Shown here: in pieces, positions 1-11,529 of the stretch | Numbering within the stretch: the stretch's first letter is position 1 | Layout of the letters: every line of letters starts with the position of its first letter | DNA from: Rhipicephalus microplus | Lineage: Eukaryota > Arthropoda > Arachnida > Ixodida > Ixodidae | DNA length: 64,000 bases | Direction of reading: 5' to 3' | Assembly: GCF_043290135.1 (NCBI RefSeq) | Contig: NC_134709.1 | Coordinates: 105,728,145-105,792,144 of the forward strand | Notes under the pieces: generated by a model | Seen by the model: the letters and a program-made list of their open reading frames with translations, nothing else | The model's database searches: none | What the model was told of the DNA's origin: nothing | Position numbers and translations under genes: made by a program

Positions 1-190
1 AAGGCTTAGGAAAACCACGCTACCAGTTTAAATGCATGTATTTTGCTATAAGGTCAATTTATAAAAAAGCACTCTAATACTGTACAGAAATCGGCAATTT
101 TTAATCAGCGTAAGGAATACTCTCGTTATCAAGCGCTTTTTTGGCGCATGCAGTTCACCCATGTGAAGGGAGCATTTCCAAGGTGTCCCT
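1..190 (+). repeat. Interspersed repeat fragment, copy 1 (edge of window)
   Basis: This stretch resembles 17095-17275. Both contain a block reading AAACCACGCTACCA followed by a TAAAT-rich run, and both end with a CTCTCGTTATCA(A/G)GCGC block. The copies are clearly diverged. The three ~130-bp units near 60.3 kb share a similar CTACACTACCA-type start, so they may belong to the same family. No coding potential is seen. The class is unknown. Confidence 0.5.
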
Positions 191-199
191 TGGGGAAGT

Positions 200-345
200 A
201 ATTGCGGAGAAGAGTTCATGAGACGCAGCGGCCCCTTGAGTGGAGGAGCACGCTTTGGCTTGAATTCGTCAAGTCGAGGGGAGCCTTTGAGTGAAAGAGA
301 ATTTGTGAATACGGCCCTAGGTCGCAGAACTTCTTTTCAAGTAGA
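200..345 (+). repeat. Fragment of a second interspersed repeat
   Basis: The core, roughly 225-262, contains CAGCGGCCCCTTG followed by TGGAGGAGCA and a GC-rich tail. It recurs at about 43708-43748 in the same orientation with a few mismatches. I read it as a piece of an old interspersed repeat. No gene is supported. Confidence 0.4.
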
Positions 346-930
346 CACTCATTTTTGTGAAACGTCAATAGTCGTTGCGGTGCTCCATATCCAATGTTAT
401 AAACATTACTCATGTACTCCTTTGATACAGCCGTCACGTCGGGTTAATGACAGTTGTGGTTAGTTGCCATGCGCTGAAGTTTATTTATGTAGCAGTGTTC
501 AGGGCAGTATTTTCGCAACCATCAGCGCTTCATGTCAGCTGCTTATGGTGTTGCTGATACACACGTTCCTGTTGGCATTGTTGCGCAAGTGCAAACAACT
601 GGATATATAGAAATCTGCACCTCGTCAACATATGCCTGTGCGTGCGACACTTGTATATATATTTTGCGTCGTTTAATGACGTGCCACTACATAAAAATTT
701 GCAACATGCTCACCTTTCCTCAATATGCTGCGCATAACGATGTTTCCCAAGTACGTGGGGTTTGCCGAATTTTTCGTTATAGTAAACACCGAACTACACA
801 AATAACTCTTTTCACAAACTAAACCATCCTTGCACACTCCGGCATCTCTACCCTTATAATTCCCCTCAATCACTGAGACTTATCTTATTTTTCAATGCTC
901 ATCCTACTACGAATGTCCTGATTGGTCGTG
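346..930. other. Anonymous AT-rich DNA
   Basis: I see no convincing coding region, RNA gene or repeat boundary here. The open frames are short and lack recognisable motifs. Confidence 0.5.
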
Positions 931-1465
931 CCTTAGACGTGGTTCTCAGCCTTGTCTACGGAGACCGCCATTCTTGCCACTGCTGACGGGGTCACACGTC
1001 GTCGCTGCCGTCGCCTGTTGTTGGCGAAGTAGCGGATGCCTCGGTGGTTGGGCATACCGGTCGCTGTCAATACCTGGTGCTGCATGGTGACGTGGCCACC
1101 CAGGGACTGTCTACGGGGCTTGCTTCGAAGTGCGCCAGGAACGTCGATAGTTGCTGTGCGCAGCTGCTGCATTCCGAGCAACCTCCCTCGCCGCAGGTCC
1201 ATGCCTCCGTGCGCTTCTCAGGATGCTCGTGTCGCAAGTTGCCGAGTCACTGTCCTGATGCTCCTGTCACCAGTGCGCTTGCTCGTGATGTGACTTTATC
1301 CTTGCAAGCTCACGCCGACAATCTCCAGTCGTCACTGCTCGAGAACCAATCGCATCAGGGGTGGCGGGCCTCGGGCTTCACTGTACGTTGCGCGCGCTCA
1401 CGCATTTTTGATTCTTGTCCACTTCTCCTCGCCTTCTTTCTTCAAACGGTCTCTTGCTCGTGACA
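931..1465 (+). other. GC-rich block with an unrecognised open frame
   Basis: Base composition changes sharply from the AT-rich surroundings to a GC-rich block. The longest open frame is 1044-1463 on the plus strand (139 codons), and another frame on the opposite strand is also open. The predicted protein is rich in Ser, Cys and His but has no regular cysteine spacing, signal peptide or motif that I recognise. It may be a fragment of a retroelement ORF1, an old host pseudogene, or simply open because the DNA is GC-rich. I do not assign a function. Confidence 0.2.
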
Positions 1466-3211
1466 TACGCCCCCCTTTCAATAGTTTTTCTCAAAAAACT
1501 GCTTTTTGCCGGCGTCTTTTTGATGACATATTCTTCTTATGTAAACTTTTGCACTTGCATCCCTTTTATTCCCTCTTCTGTGCAACTCGCACTGGTCATC
1601 ACAACACACTTTCAGGCAAACACATATTCACACACTACACTAAACTGCTTATTCTCGAAGAGTTATTAACCCGTAACTTTATGTGACTACATTCATAAAA
1701 AAAAGAATACGAGCAATACGCAACGCTCACAATCGAATAATATCCACAATTTCTGTTTACAACACACCACTTCGACGAAAGTCATCTAAGGGTGCACTGA
1801 AAAATTTGTTACGATTGGCAAACTTTTCTGCACAGGAGCCACCTGCTTGATAAGGTATTCTTCAATCGGGACTTTTTCACGTTTCACGTCTTCGTTAACT
1901 TGTTTCTGCGACTGTTCACGGCCCACCATCCGAGACGCTGGGCACACGCTATGCTTCTGTTTATTCTACTTCAACGCCTCTTCGAATAAACCTTCGCAGG
2001 ATGTGGCCCATCTCGATATCTGACGCTGGTTGCTTGCCTCGCATATTAAGCATACACAAAGCTAGGGCCTAGGTTAGGTGGTCTCGCCCTATTTTTTACC
2101 TCTTTGTCTTTGACGTCTACCGTTCACAAAATAAGCAGCCTTTCTTGCGTCCTGATGGTGTCTACTGGTTCTTGGTTTAGATACCTCTTTTACTTTATTT
2201 TAAAGCCTTTTCCATCATGCCACTTAGGTGCTCTCTAACTATCCTGCTACCCTCTGGTACTATATCTTGCGAACGCTCAACCTTCGTTCCTTCTACAAGC
2301 ATGCTCATCAAATAATAACTCTTCTCTGTTTATTTGTCGTCTGCAGGTGTAACGTTCCCCAACTTCGTCTCAGGTAGCAAATAAAGTATAATCATTAATA
2401 AAAACAAGTATATTGGCTAATATGAGTGCATGCCAGATCAAAGAAGTGAAATTCAGGATGAATTTGATCAAGACAAAAAAAAAAAACCTGCTACGAGAAT
2501 GACTTTTAAAAACTTTCACAAGCACCGTCTTGTTTATAGCTTGTGTTTTTTAACATAAGTGCCTAATATTCAGCAATACGAATAATATGGATCCACTTCA
2601 GTGAGAATATAGTGAGAACTTGAAATACTGCTATAACAATTTAAAGACCCTTTTTTTCGTCAAGCGGCATGCCGGTGTCATTTGGTCAATGCATACACGA
2701 TCATGCATGAACCACCGTGAACTAGAATTTGATGTTGAGCATGCACACGCCATAGCTCACGGCAACAAAAAAGTAACTCGCGAAATATTAAATACGTGAG
2801 GTGTTGACATTGCACCAGTGAGTTCGAGGGCTTCTAAAACTTGTAATTTACTGGAAGCGATAACTATTCAACGTATTTCCGCCCGAGCTCTTTAGCGTTG
2901 ATCTGTATCCACCTGTGCTCCTCCTTCGACTTTTTCAATGTCAGCAAAGCTGGTACATTCAGCATGTGGACCGCTCAGCTTTGTGTTTGTGTCCTGATTC
3001 TTAAAAACACTGACGCCACTGTGAAAAAGTTGTACTTCAGTGCGTGTGCAACCTATGGCTCCGATCGAACGCAAGTGTTTCTGGGAAGGGACTGGGACGC
3101 GAACTGATGGCAATCTCTAATGCCATTACATTCCCGACAGATAGATGCACGCCTCGTCTTACGAGTGGAGTGCTATCAAAATTTTGTTTTTCTATACTAG
3201 AGAGATACATG
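1466..3211. other. Anonymous AT-rich DNA
   Basis: Nothing codes convincingly here. There are A-runs (for example 2476-2487) and T-rich tracts but no recognisable element. The right edge is set by the 3' tail of the LINE that begins at 3212. Confidence 0.5.
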
Positions 3212-3369
3212 TGGTGGTGGTGGTGGAACATTCAATAAACATTAAATGGTTACAGACAGGTGATTGGGTTGGGGCCTTATTGGCCTCCTACCTTCGCAGC
3301 ACTAGGTGGAATGCCTATTCCGGAGCTCCATTGACAAGCAACGCCGCCCGCGCCCGTTGAACGAGGGTC

Positions 3370-3640
3370 TTTTGGGCCTGCTGGTCTTGAAATTCTAGCA
3401 GGGCCACCTCTCAGTCCTCTCTCGTGGAGGTGGGGTTGGGAGGACAGATGGATTAGACTGGCACGCCCAGACGTTGTAAAAGGTGTCAGCCACCTCACCA
3501 CAGAACGGGCACGTGCCATCAAAGAATGAATTGAAATGTTTGAGCACCGCCGGGCATAGTACAGTATTGGTAAACAGTTTTAAAAGGAAGCGTTCGTCAG
3601 CGCGATGCAGTCCCTTACAAGGGTCTGGATAGCGCCGATG
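3370..3640 (-). pseudogene. C-terminal zinc-binding segment and 3' end of LINE copy 1
   Basis: Downstream of the RNase H, the motif DGTCPFCGEVADTFYNVWAC is readable at about 3457-3520. This CPxCG...C arrangement is the usual C-terminal knuckle of this tick LINE type, and copy 2 has the matching PHCGETCDIFHMVWACP. The frame is broken afterwards. A short untranslated stretch then runs to the (CCA)n tail. Confidence 0.75.
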
Positions 3641-3673
3641 CTCCTCCTTGTAGTAATTGGTAATATCTTCGAA

Positions 3674-4201
3674 TTAAAAGGCCGAGTTGTCTGATTGGGA
3701 GTAGGCTTCCAAATACAGGGAGGTAGCCCGGGAAGAGAGTGCGCGGGCGGCCTGATCGGCCTGTTCATTACCCCTGAGTCCTTGGTGAGCGGGTGCCCAA
3801 ACCATATTTCGCGAAGTTCGATTAACGTATCGGCAGCTAGGTTCTAGCATGCACTGAGCAAGCGGCGAAGCCCACCCTAGCAGATAGTTCCGACAGCCCC
3901 CTTGTGAGTCGGTGATGATATGTTTAGAAGAGGGATAGGTGAGAGCCAGAGTGATGGCAATCTCCTCCGAGTGTGTTGCGCTGTAGGCTTTGAAAGTGAG
4001 CCCGTTTACGGTGTTCGTGTTGTGTATGACTGCGGCCGTATACCACCCCCCAAGGTGCGGGCCGGCAACGTCCACGTAGCACATGTGTTCCTCTTGACCA
4101 AAGTGTCGCTGCAACGCTTCTGCGCGCGCCTGGCGGAAACCACTGTGATTTTCTTTGGACATGATGCGTGGAAGGGGTCGGACCTGGGAGCGTGTATCCA
4201 A
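3674..4201 (-). pseudogene. RNase H domain of I-clade LINE copy 1
   Basis: This frame follows the RT on the same strand. It carries the RNase H acidic residues in order: Asp in CYVDVAG, Glu in SEEIAITLA, Asp in ITDSQGG and Asp in GNEQADQAA, the last preceded by the WAPAHQGLRGNE block. The domain is of typical length and still open, so it is the best preserved part of this copy. In an intact element it degrades the RNA strand of the RNA/DNA hybrid. It is not a cellular RNase H gene, because it is embedded in LINE sequence. Confidence 0.85.
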
Positions 4202-4254
4202 GGTTCTGGCACTTTCACCCTTTCCCTAATATAGTAATTGTGTTTGATGTGTAT

Positions 4255-5416
4255 TCAGTGCAACAGGTGGCGACCAGAATGCGTCTGTGCAAGGCGCATG
4301 TATTGGTTAACGAGGTGTGTTTCTCGAAGTTCCCGGTAGGTATTCACCACGTATAGCACCAGAAGTCCCTGGTTGGACGTGGTGATAGGGAGGTCGAGGG
4401 CCCGCTTGATAACTTTGTGGTGGATGACCTCGAGTTGATCATCCTCGTGTTTGTGCAGGTGCAAGTAGGGAGTGGAGTAGAGTATTCTACTCGTTACGAA
4501 AGCATGGGCAAGCCGCATTGCATCGCTGCTTCGCAATCCGCGCCGCTTTTTGAAGACCTAGCGGACCACGCGGCCCACCTAGTCTCCCAACGTGCGAAGT
4601 TTGGCTATTGTGGTGTCGGCCTTGCGTTGGTGGTGTATGAAGAGGCGAAGGACGTGGATCTCCTTGTCCTCAGGGATCAGTCCCGAGGAAAGACTGATAT
4701 GGAGCTGAGTTGTGTCCTGAGTAGAGGGACGTACGTGCACAAACTCTGACTTAACTGGGGCACACTGGAGTCCACAGTAGGTTGTGTAGTCGTCGACTAT
4801 AGTCGCTGCTGCTTGCAGGCATGACTCCATGTGACCGAGGTTACCTTGCGTGGTCCAGATCGTGATATTATTCACGTAAAGAGCGTGATGTATCTCTGGT
4901 AGAGAATCCCATTTGGGGGGGGGGGGAAGATAAAGCATGGCTATATTAAATAGGAGGAGAGAGAGGACGACGCCTAGAGGAGTTCCCTCGAGCCGATGAC
5001 GCAAGGCCCGTGTTCCTCATCTCGCATGCATATGTAGGCTTGATGGTCTGTAGAAACTGCCCAACAAAATTGAATGTTTTATATCCACAGTTGGTCTGAC
5101 TGAGGTGTTCAAGGATTATCTCATGCTTCACGTTGTCGAATGCCCCTTTAAGACCCAAGGCCAGGACTACCTTGTCATTGTGGGGGCGTTCAACACGATC
5201 TAATATGCCACGATGGAGCTGTAAAAGTATGTCCTGGGCTGAATTCTGAGGGCAGAAACCAAACATGGTGTCCGCAAAAGTGTGCTTTGTTCCTAGAAAC
5301 TCGAAGAGTCTGTCGCGCACCATTGTTTCCATCAGCTTGCCAACACAAGACGTGAGGGAGATGGTGCGAAAGTTATCCTCGTCAATAAGTTTACCTGGCT
5401 TTGGGATGAAGGTCAC
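4255..5416 (-). pseudogene. Reverse transcriptase of I-clade LINE copy 1
   Basis: The RT is split over three frames (4946-5416, 4579-5004 and 4255-4536). The first part has the IPKPGK and SLTSCVGKLMETM blocks and a damaged palm motif A (ALGLKGAFDNV, where an acidic DLKGAFDNV is usual). The second has the catalytic box as LYVNNITIWT, where LYADDITIWT is expected. Ala and both catalytic Asp residues are therefore changed (A to V, D to N, D to N). The third part has the thumb segment LAHAFVTSRILY, which is also found in LINE copy 2 at 43.5 kb. In life this domain would copy the element RNA at the target site. Here it is inactive by sequence. Confidence 0.85.
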
Positions 5417-7387
5417 GAGAGCTGATTTCCATTCAAGAGGGAGAGGAGTTATACGATACTCTGGTGTGTGACTACTTTACTTTCGATTTGCGGATTTGGT
5501 ATAAATGACAGTGTTTTGTTATATCTGGTAGTAACTTTCGATGTGCTGTACTACCTATTAGAGCCACCAAAAATATTGATATAAGAAATGAACGTGTTGC
5601 GTTGTGTCACAAACTGCTTGTGTGACATGTTTCAGCAGTGTGTAACTGGTTCATTCATGCAGAGTAAATCATTTTGCTGTTGAACTTTGAATGTAGACGA
5701 TTGTTTTCGTTTGTGTTTGAATGCACAAGAACGAAAGTTTTTTTATTTTAGTTGACCTACATTCACGAAACTCACCGAATATACTCTTTATTGGCTACTT
5801 TAAACAGCTATTTGTGATATGTGAATTAGTTTGAGCTGCTTGTGCCACGTAATAAACTTGAAGTTGCACATATGTGTCACGTGCTTTTTGTGCCACTGCA
5901 ACCAATTTGTGGATAAGAGAACCTTCATAACGACGTTCAGGTGTGCATACGACAAAAGCCTGGATGCGCTTTTTTATGGTGAATATCTCTGGACAAAATA
6001 TTGAAAGGTTCTTTTTAAGAGGGGGAGTTCACTGTCTTTTTTTATTGTTGTGATGACACTCCTACTTGGCAGTCTCGAGGCGCACGTTGAATCTTGTGGC
6101 CTATATTTTTCCTTCTCTGTTGACCTCCTTCTTTTTCTGACACCTCATGAACAAAGAATTTTTCAACAATTCGCTAATGCCTAGCTAACTATACCTTGCT
6201 ATCTCTCTGTCGTCCTACAGGGTAATCGAGTTTCGCCTTTTGACGTGGTCATCTAATAAATAATGTTGAATAGAATAAAATTCTCAATTCTCCTATCTTT
6301 CGCAGTTTGTAGATGCCCTGGACGTTTACAAACAGGCGTTATTTGATTTTTTGTATGAATAAAGGAAAACGCCAAAACATTCTAGTCTTTTGCATTTTTG
6401 TTGGGGTGTCTAAGCAAACAAAACGTCTCTTTATATTCCAAAGTTGTGTGGTATATAATAATATTATCAAAAAGTTGTGCAGTTCTTACAGATAAAGATA
6501 TCAAAACACTTTGTATATTGAACTGTATATTGAACATACAGGATGTTTCCAGTTAGTAAATACATAAATATTGACAGAAGCTGCAGAGTACTTCATGGAT
6601 AACCATTGCAAAATATAAATCAGCAAAGCCTTGCAGTGCACAAATTGACGATTGATAATTTAAATGTAAAAAGCTGCTAAACAACCCCACCGCCTATAAT
6701 ATCTGAGAACTGCAAAATTGTAAAATGTTAGCACGTTGCCACAAAATTTTGTGTTCACCTGATGAAATGATGAAGTCACGGCCAAAGAAGCACACATTGT
6801 AGCTGTTTTTAGTTTCTTATTTGGCTTCTCTATTGTTCTCAAAGTGAGGGTTGGTACCCATACCTTACCATCATGACTACAGTCATACGGAAAAAAAGCA
6901 TGACATCAGTAATTGTACAATCAACATGCAGCCATCAACTAAGCAAGGCCTCGTTGACGTGCTGCTGTACTAAATCGGCATGGTGAGGAAGTACTGTGCA
7001 AAGCTTAGGTGAGATAAACAATTATGCAGCACACCCAAAACGACACAATCTATACTGCATATTTTAGGGCCAAAACACTATTTCATATTGCAGAGATAAC
7101 CAACTGACAGTCAGTGCAAAACCACGTCACTTCGCTAGCGAAGAGTATACACTGGTCAGGCAATGAAAAAGTCACCATATTTGTTTTTCGAAATGAAGTT
7201 TCTGTGATACTCACTCAGTGCGATTGCTGCAGCACTCTGTATCGATGATCAGATGGTCTGGAAGGTGATAAAAAAAGAAAGACAAAGACAAAGCTGCCTA
7301 AGGGCACGTTGAGAGAATGTAAAGCACACTGTGCAGAAAATTACTTTTGCATACATATCCCTATAAGCTATAAAACTGGCAAATAAC

Positions 7388-7885
7388 ATGCCTACCCCAT
7401 GCAACATACGAATGTCTCACACCTTTGCAAGAACTTTACTGCGTATCTGCACTGTCTGTGTAGGTCAGAAGCAGCCGGCCCGTGGCTCTCAGGCTTATGA
7501 TCCGTTTGTTCAAAAAGAACTTGTGGCTCATATCCTTGTAGCACTGCTTTTGGGAGGTGCTTCGTGCGATAACAAATGTATCAGAACACAATTATGCTCT
7601 GTAAACACTAACATGAAATCCACACTGGTGCGTTTTTCAAACATTTTCAGCTATAGACTGAACCAGAGCAATGCTATCTTGTGTTATGATGGAGCACCTT
7701 ATTGTTTTCTCTGGCCTAGTTTCTTGATTTCACCCATAAGACAATCCACCAGTAGTGAAGATTTAGTTGGGGAGGAAGCAGTTAAAAAGCATGAATGTAT
7801 TATACAATATAAAAATAAAGCAATATTTTTGCATGATATGAAAAATTATAATTCTTGTAATGTCTCACCATCAAGAAATGAGTGA
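7388..7885 (+). other. Unrecognised 165-codon open frame
   Basis: The frame opens with ATG and ends at TGA. The predicted protein has a Cys-containing N-terminal third, one hydrophobic stretch near residues 48-60 (AHILVALLLGGA) and a Lys/Asn-rich end. I recognise no family. It is not preceded by an obvious promoter and could be a chance frame in AT-rich DNA or antisense to an untranslated region. Confidence 0.12.
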
Positions 7886-9776
7886 GAAAGCTGTGACGTT
7901 AAGGTGCCACAGAATAATGAGGTTTCTTGAAAATACAATATACAGGTAAATATGCTATTCAAATGTGCTGTTACTACTGACTCTTTAGCCGCAAGTGCCT
8001 GCTGAATCTACCCGAGTGCACTTATCCAACCTGTGTAATGATATTGACAGACAGAGTAAAACCAGTTCTCACTTAGCTGCCCCCACACCAGCATCATGTT
8101 GCTTCACATAAGGGTTCTTGGTATGCAGGGTGCAGATGCATAAACATTGTGGCTATGTCGTATTACAGTGAACGTGATTGATATCTGCTCGAATTATCTG
8201 AGCAGCTGAAAAATGCTCCACTGTGCAATTAGCTGTAAAAATGCAGTATTGCCAGCTACCACTCGCATCACTGTACACCCACAACAAATTTTGGCACCTG
8301 GAAGATTTCGCACTGTATACAAGCTTCTGAACAAAGTATTTATTGCTACCAGCCGCATTCTCTATTTGATATCTAGATGCTTAGAATGTGCACACAGTAA
8401 CCAATAATTGCGCGAAGTAGAAGAGCGCATTTTAGGTATTCTATTTCATAGACTAGAATCAGGCATATCACTCAAGCCTGTTGTTTTGCATCAGAGGTGA
8501 AAGCGGGCTTGCAAACGTGCTCAGAAAAATTAGCAAGTGACCTTGAAAACGATAAAAACTAGGTTTATGTTTGGCAGAAACAAATGGCTTACAGTAAATA
8601 CAGCCCAAAAGACTGCAAATAAAAGGTTGTAATTTTCAAAGTGGGTCACTAGTCTTCACACTATGCAATTACAAGAAAGAGAAGAATGCTTGCTGCAAGG
8701 AAGAATAAAAAATTCACAGTTTTTGCGAGATTCCACTTGCCAGTACCCCGTTCTGCAGAAAAGCAACACTTTGCGAAGTTAAGTCACGTTTTCAGAGGAA
8801 ATGCACTCGCCACGGTGAAAAATAGGTGGAGTACTCTTCTCCAGCAAGATTTATTTGAACTAAAAACTATGATAACAATAATTTGTTAATAAAGCTAGCA
8901 AGAGCCTTGATACTGTTGTTCATGTGAAGCAATTTTATCTCAGCGGGAGGTCACAAGAATAAGGGCCACATATTAATGAGTGCAAAAAGACAGTGACTGG
9001 TTGTGCAGGAATGTTCAACTATGCTCAATCATGGAAACCATTGCACTTCTCCATCAAATAAAGTTTGTACATAATTAACACTTTGGCATGAATAATGTTA
9101 AGTTGGTAGGTAGCATGCATCCTGATGTTAGTTTGTATACCCTCACTGATCTCGCAATATTTTCACTTGAACATGACTAGCTCAAAACAACACTCTTTTT
9201 CATTAAATGGAACTTTGTGCATTACCTTTGAGTTAGCCACAGATGCTGAATAAGCACCTCTTATGGGGTGCTTCGCTCAACGTGTGGTCAGCACTGCACA
9301 GTTATTCAGGGTACTTCTGTTTGCTACCTTCAGAACACCGCAAGAAACTTAGGCATTCAAACAAAAACAAAGCATGTATGGCAGCAGCACGTCGTCCTTT
9401 GGAGACAGAGAGCGGGGAGGGGTAGTGAAGCATTGTTCTTCATAAGCTACACACACATGCATTACCTGTTTCAGTTTGGTGCATAAACCCTATAAAAGAG
9501 GGAAAATGGTTAGAGGAGACAAGTGGTTGCATATTTGAAATCCTCTAAAGAAGCCAGAAACAGTCGGAGTTTTATAGTATATATTCTGTGCCATCTATGA
9601 AAAGTCTGCAAAGTGCTGATTGTCACTAACACTTGCACACTATTAAGCAATGAGAAATGACAACGTATTGCACTCGCTTCGCTGTCCAGCTGGTGCTTCC
9701 GAAATTTCCTGAAGTTGCACAGACAGCAAAAAGGCCTGGCCAAATTTAAGTATACCCATTTCAACAAGAGTATAAG

Positions 9777-9817
9777 TATACTTGCTTGTTGTATACAACA
9801 AGCAAATTGAGTATACC
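9777..9817. repeat. Perfect 24-bp palindrome with outer GTATAC arms
   Basis: The half-site TTGCTTGTTGTA at 9780-9791 is followed immediately by its exact reverse complement at 9792-9803. GTATAC flanks both sides: it touches the left arm and is offset by a few bases on the right. The structure can form a cruciform or an RNA hairpin with a very small loop. Confidence 0.8.
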
Positions 9818-10041
9818 CCTATCAACTTCAAATGACAGCACCAAATGAATCAGATAATAGTGGCATGCGACTGATGCTAAATACCTAAATGTTTGAATGA
9901 AAAAATGCAAGTGTATTTCAGTTTCATGTTAGATTTCTATTGCTAATTCTTCCGCGTGTCATCTTTTCTTTGATGCCGGGTATACAGATAACGGCAAGAT
10001 ATTTTTAAAATATAGTATTACAATACGTTTATCAGCTACAG

Positions 10042-11129
10042 TCATACTACAAAATACAAAGTTGTGCTGGCGATATCACTGCAAACATTGAGAGCAATGA
10101 CAACGGCATACCTCAGAGGCCTTCTCAGTCTTTCATTGAGCTGCAGTTAAAAACAGCAGCCGCTAAATAAACTTTGGACCCTTCCTTTCAGAAACCAAGG
10201 GAGCTGCTTTTCTTCAAAAAAACTTTCAGGCGCAAGGTGCAGACATTGACGGAAGTAGATATAGCCCGGGGAACGGCGACTATACCACTCAGAGTTCATG
10301 TACCGGCACTCTTGCCAAACCGTTACAGCAAAGGCAGCTTCTTTGTCCCTTTTCGCCCTATGTGCTTGGGAAGCGCCCGTGCTAACGCGCTGTGCATCCC
10401 TCGGGGATACTCGAATCAGACGATCTCTGCCGTATGGTGTTTCTGTTGTTGTTTTTAATTTATTTTTTTCTCGCCCAACTGAGACGAGAAAGTCACCAAC
10501 GGACACTGCAAAAACAGCAAGAGCCAAAATGACAAGCTGGACATAACTTCAGCAACTACTGCCGGCACAAGGCCTGCCAATCGTAAAATAAACGCTGCTG
10601 GCATAATATACCACGCTAATATCTATAGGTGCATTACTGCGATCAGATACAGCCCATCTGTCACACCCCTGCTAATCGAAGTGGTTTGTTTATCTACACA
10701 AAACACGCCAACTGAACTTCGGTCGTGTCGCCGGGTAACGTAACTGCAACAAAAAGGATGGGATGCCCAGTTTTTTCGGCCACTCACCCCGGGACATAGA
10801 GGAATTTTTGTCAACTATAATGCAATGCGTACTGTAACACGATACGTGACAGCAGCTATCAAGTCCACACCGCTAAACCCCTGGTAACAAACTTCAGCGT
10901 CAAGGGCACGCGACACTGTTGTACAGCATTCGCAAATACGCCGAAGCCACGCGCGCAAAAAAAAAGCCGCTTTCGAATAAGCCTCTGTGCGACTTCGAAG
11001 CAACGTAAATTCAAGGCATCAGCATTTTGTCGGCAGTCGAACAAGCCGAAGGTGGCAAAAATTCGCAAGAGCCGTAAGATAGGACTTACCTGATAGCGAA
11101 ATCCACAAAACTTGCTCGCTCGTCAGCAT
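10042..11129 (-). CDS. Candidate small spliced host gene encoding a ~54-aa hydrophobic protein
   Basis: This is inferred from splice signals. Exon 1 (11090-11129) starts at an ATG in a CTACC context, encodes MLTSEQVLWISLS and ends at a strong donor, CAG|GTAAGT, in phase 1. A second exon (10480-10505) follows a pyrimidine-rich acceptor ending TTTTTGCAG and continues in phase (SVGDFLVS), but its donor (GTTGGG) is weak. Exon 3 (10042-10140) follows a good acceptor, TTTTTAACTGCAG. It encodes LNERLRRPLRYAVVIALNVC and then a short hydrophobic end before TGA. The product would be a short protein with one or two membrane-like stretches. I do not recognise the family. An alternative is that exon 2 reads through to a longer 3' end at 10147. 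The exon 1 donor is the strongest evidence, and the exon 2 donor is the weakest point. Confidence 0.3.
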
Positions 11130-11480
11130 GGTAGGAGAGCTATTACACGATGGTGACTCAAAGCAGTGAAGTTAACGACACCTTGCGCAAACTTCTGGTG
11201 GCATATTGTAAGACTTCACGCAACCACTGGTTAGCCGATCAGAATGGGAGAAGGAATACTCGTCTTGGTGTCGGAAATCGCCGTTGAACATGGTCGTTCC
11301 TGACGAGTCCTCAACCGTGATGTTCTGCCGTAACAAGCGTCCATTTTGGCTCGCTATCGCCGTGCATGTGCGACCTTGCATGCGCCGCGTGCATACATCA
11401 CGTGCCCACGTCGTAGAGATGTGATCGCAAGCCGGCCCGCCGACGCACGGCCACCTGGATTGGCGCGCGTGGTGGTTTTA
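11130..11480 (-). promoter_or_regulatory. CpG-rich promoter-like region of the candidate gene
   Basis: Upstream of exon 1 on the minus strand, the sequence becomes CpG-rich. It holds an inverted CCAAT box (GATTGGC on the plus strand, 11458-11464), an E-box CACGTG at 11400-11405 and an AAAATGGACGC block near 11339-11349 that resembles a YY1-type start-site motif. A short upstream frame starting at that ATG (38 codons) would lie in the 5' UTR. There is no TATA box at a fitting distance. The block ends at the SINE at 11530. Confidence 0.35.
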
Positions 11481-11529
11481 TTTTGTCGTGAAGGGGCCCA
11501 CACTCTGAGGAGTTTCTTTTTGAAACAAT

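Larger units (their letters stand above)
3212..5470 (-). mobile_element. 5'-truncated I-clade LINE, copy 1 (dead)
   Basis: Read on the minus strand, this element keeps the reverse transcriptase (RT), the RNase H and a C-terminal zinc-binding segment, in the order expected for I-clade non-LTR retrotransposons. It ends in a short (CCA)n tail (3212-3226 as TGG repeats on the plus strand). The 5' end is lost: the homology begins within the early RT, just upstream of the IPKPGK motif near 5395-5420. No endonuclease or ORF1 remains. The frame shifts at least twice inside the RT, and the catalytic YADD box is changed, so the copy cannot be active. I could not find a convincing TSD. Related copies lie at 17301-19362 and 38080-43622. 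Confidence 0.85.
5471..10041. other. Long single-copy AT-rich interval
   Basis: I find no transposon signature in this 4.6-kb stretch. Open frames are short; the longest is 165 codons at 7388-7885 on the plus strand, with no motif I recognise and low-complexity composition. If the candidate minus-strand gene at 10042-11129 is real, this interval is downstream of its stop codon and could hold its 3' UTR. No single poly(A) site can be chosen by eye. A perfect 24-bp palindrome lies at 9780-9803. Confidence 0.4.

Noticed and set aside
3200..5475. Target-site duplication for I-clade LINE copy 1
   Set aside because: Only a 5-bp GATAC match could be found near both ends, which is not convincing.
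10147..10527. 126-codon minus-strand frame as a single-exon gene
   Set aside because: Its first codons overlap a clear pyrimidine tract and splice acceptor, and the rest has no recognisable domain. A spliced exon seems more likely.
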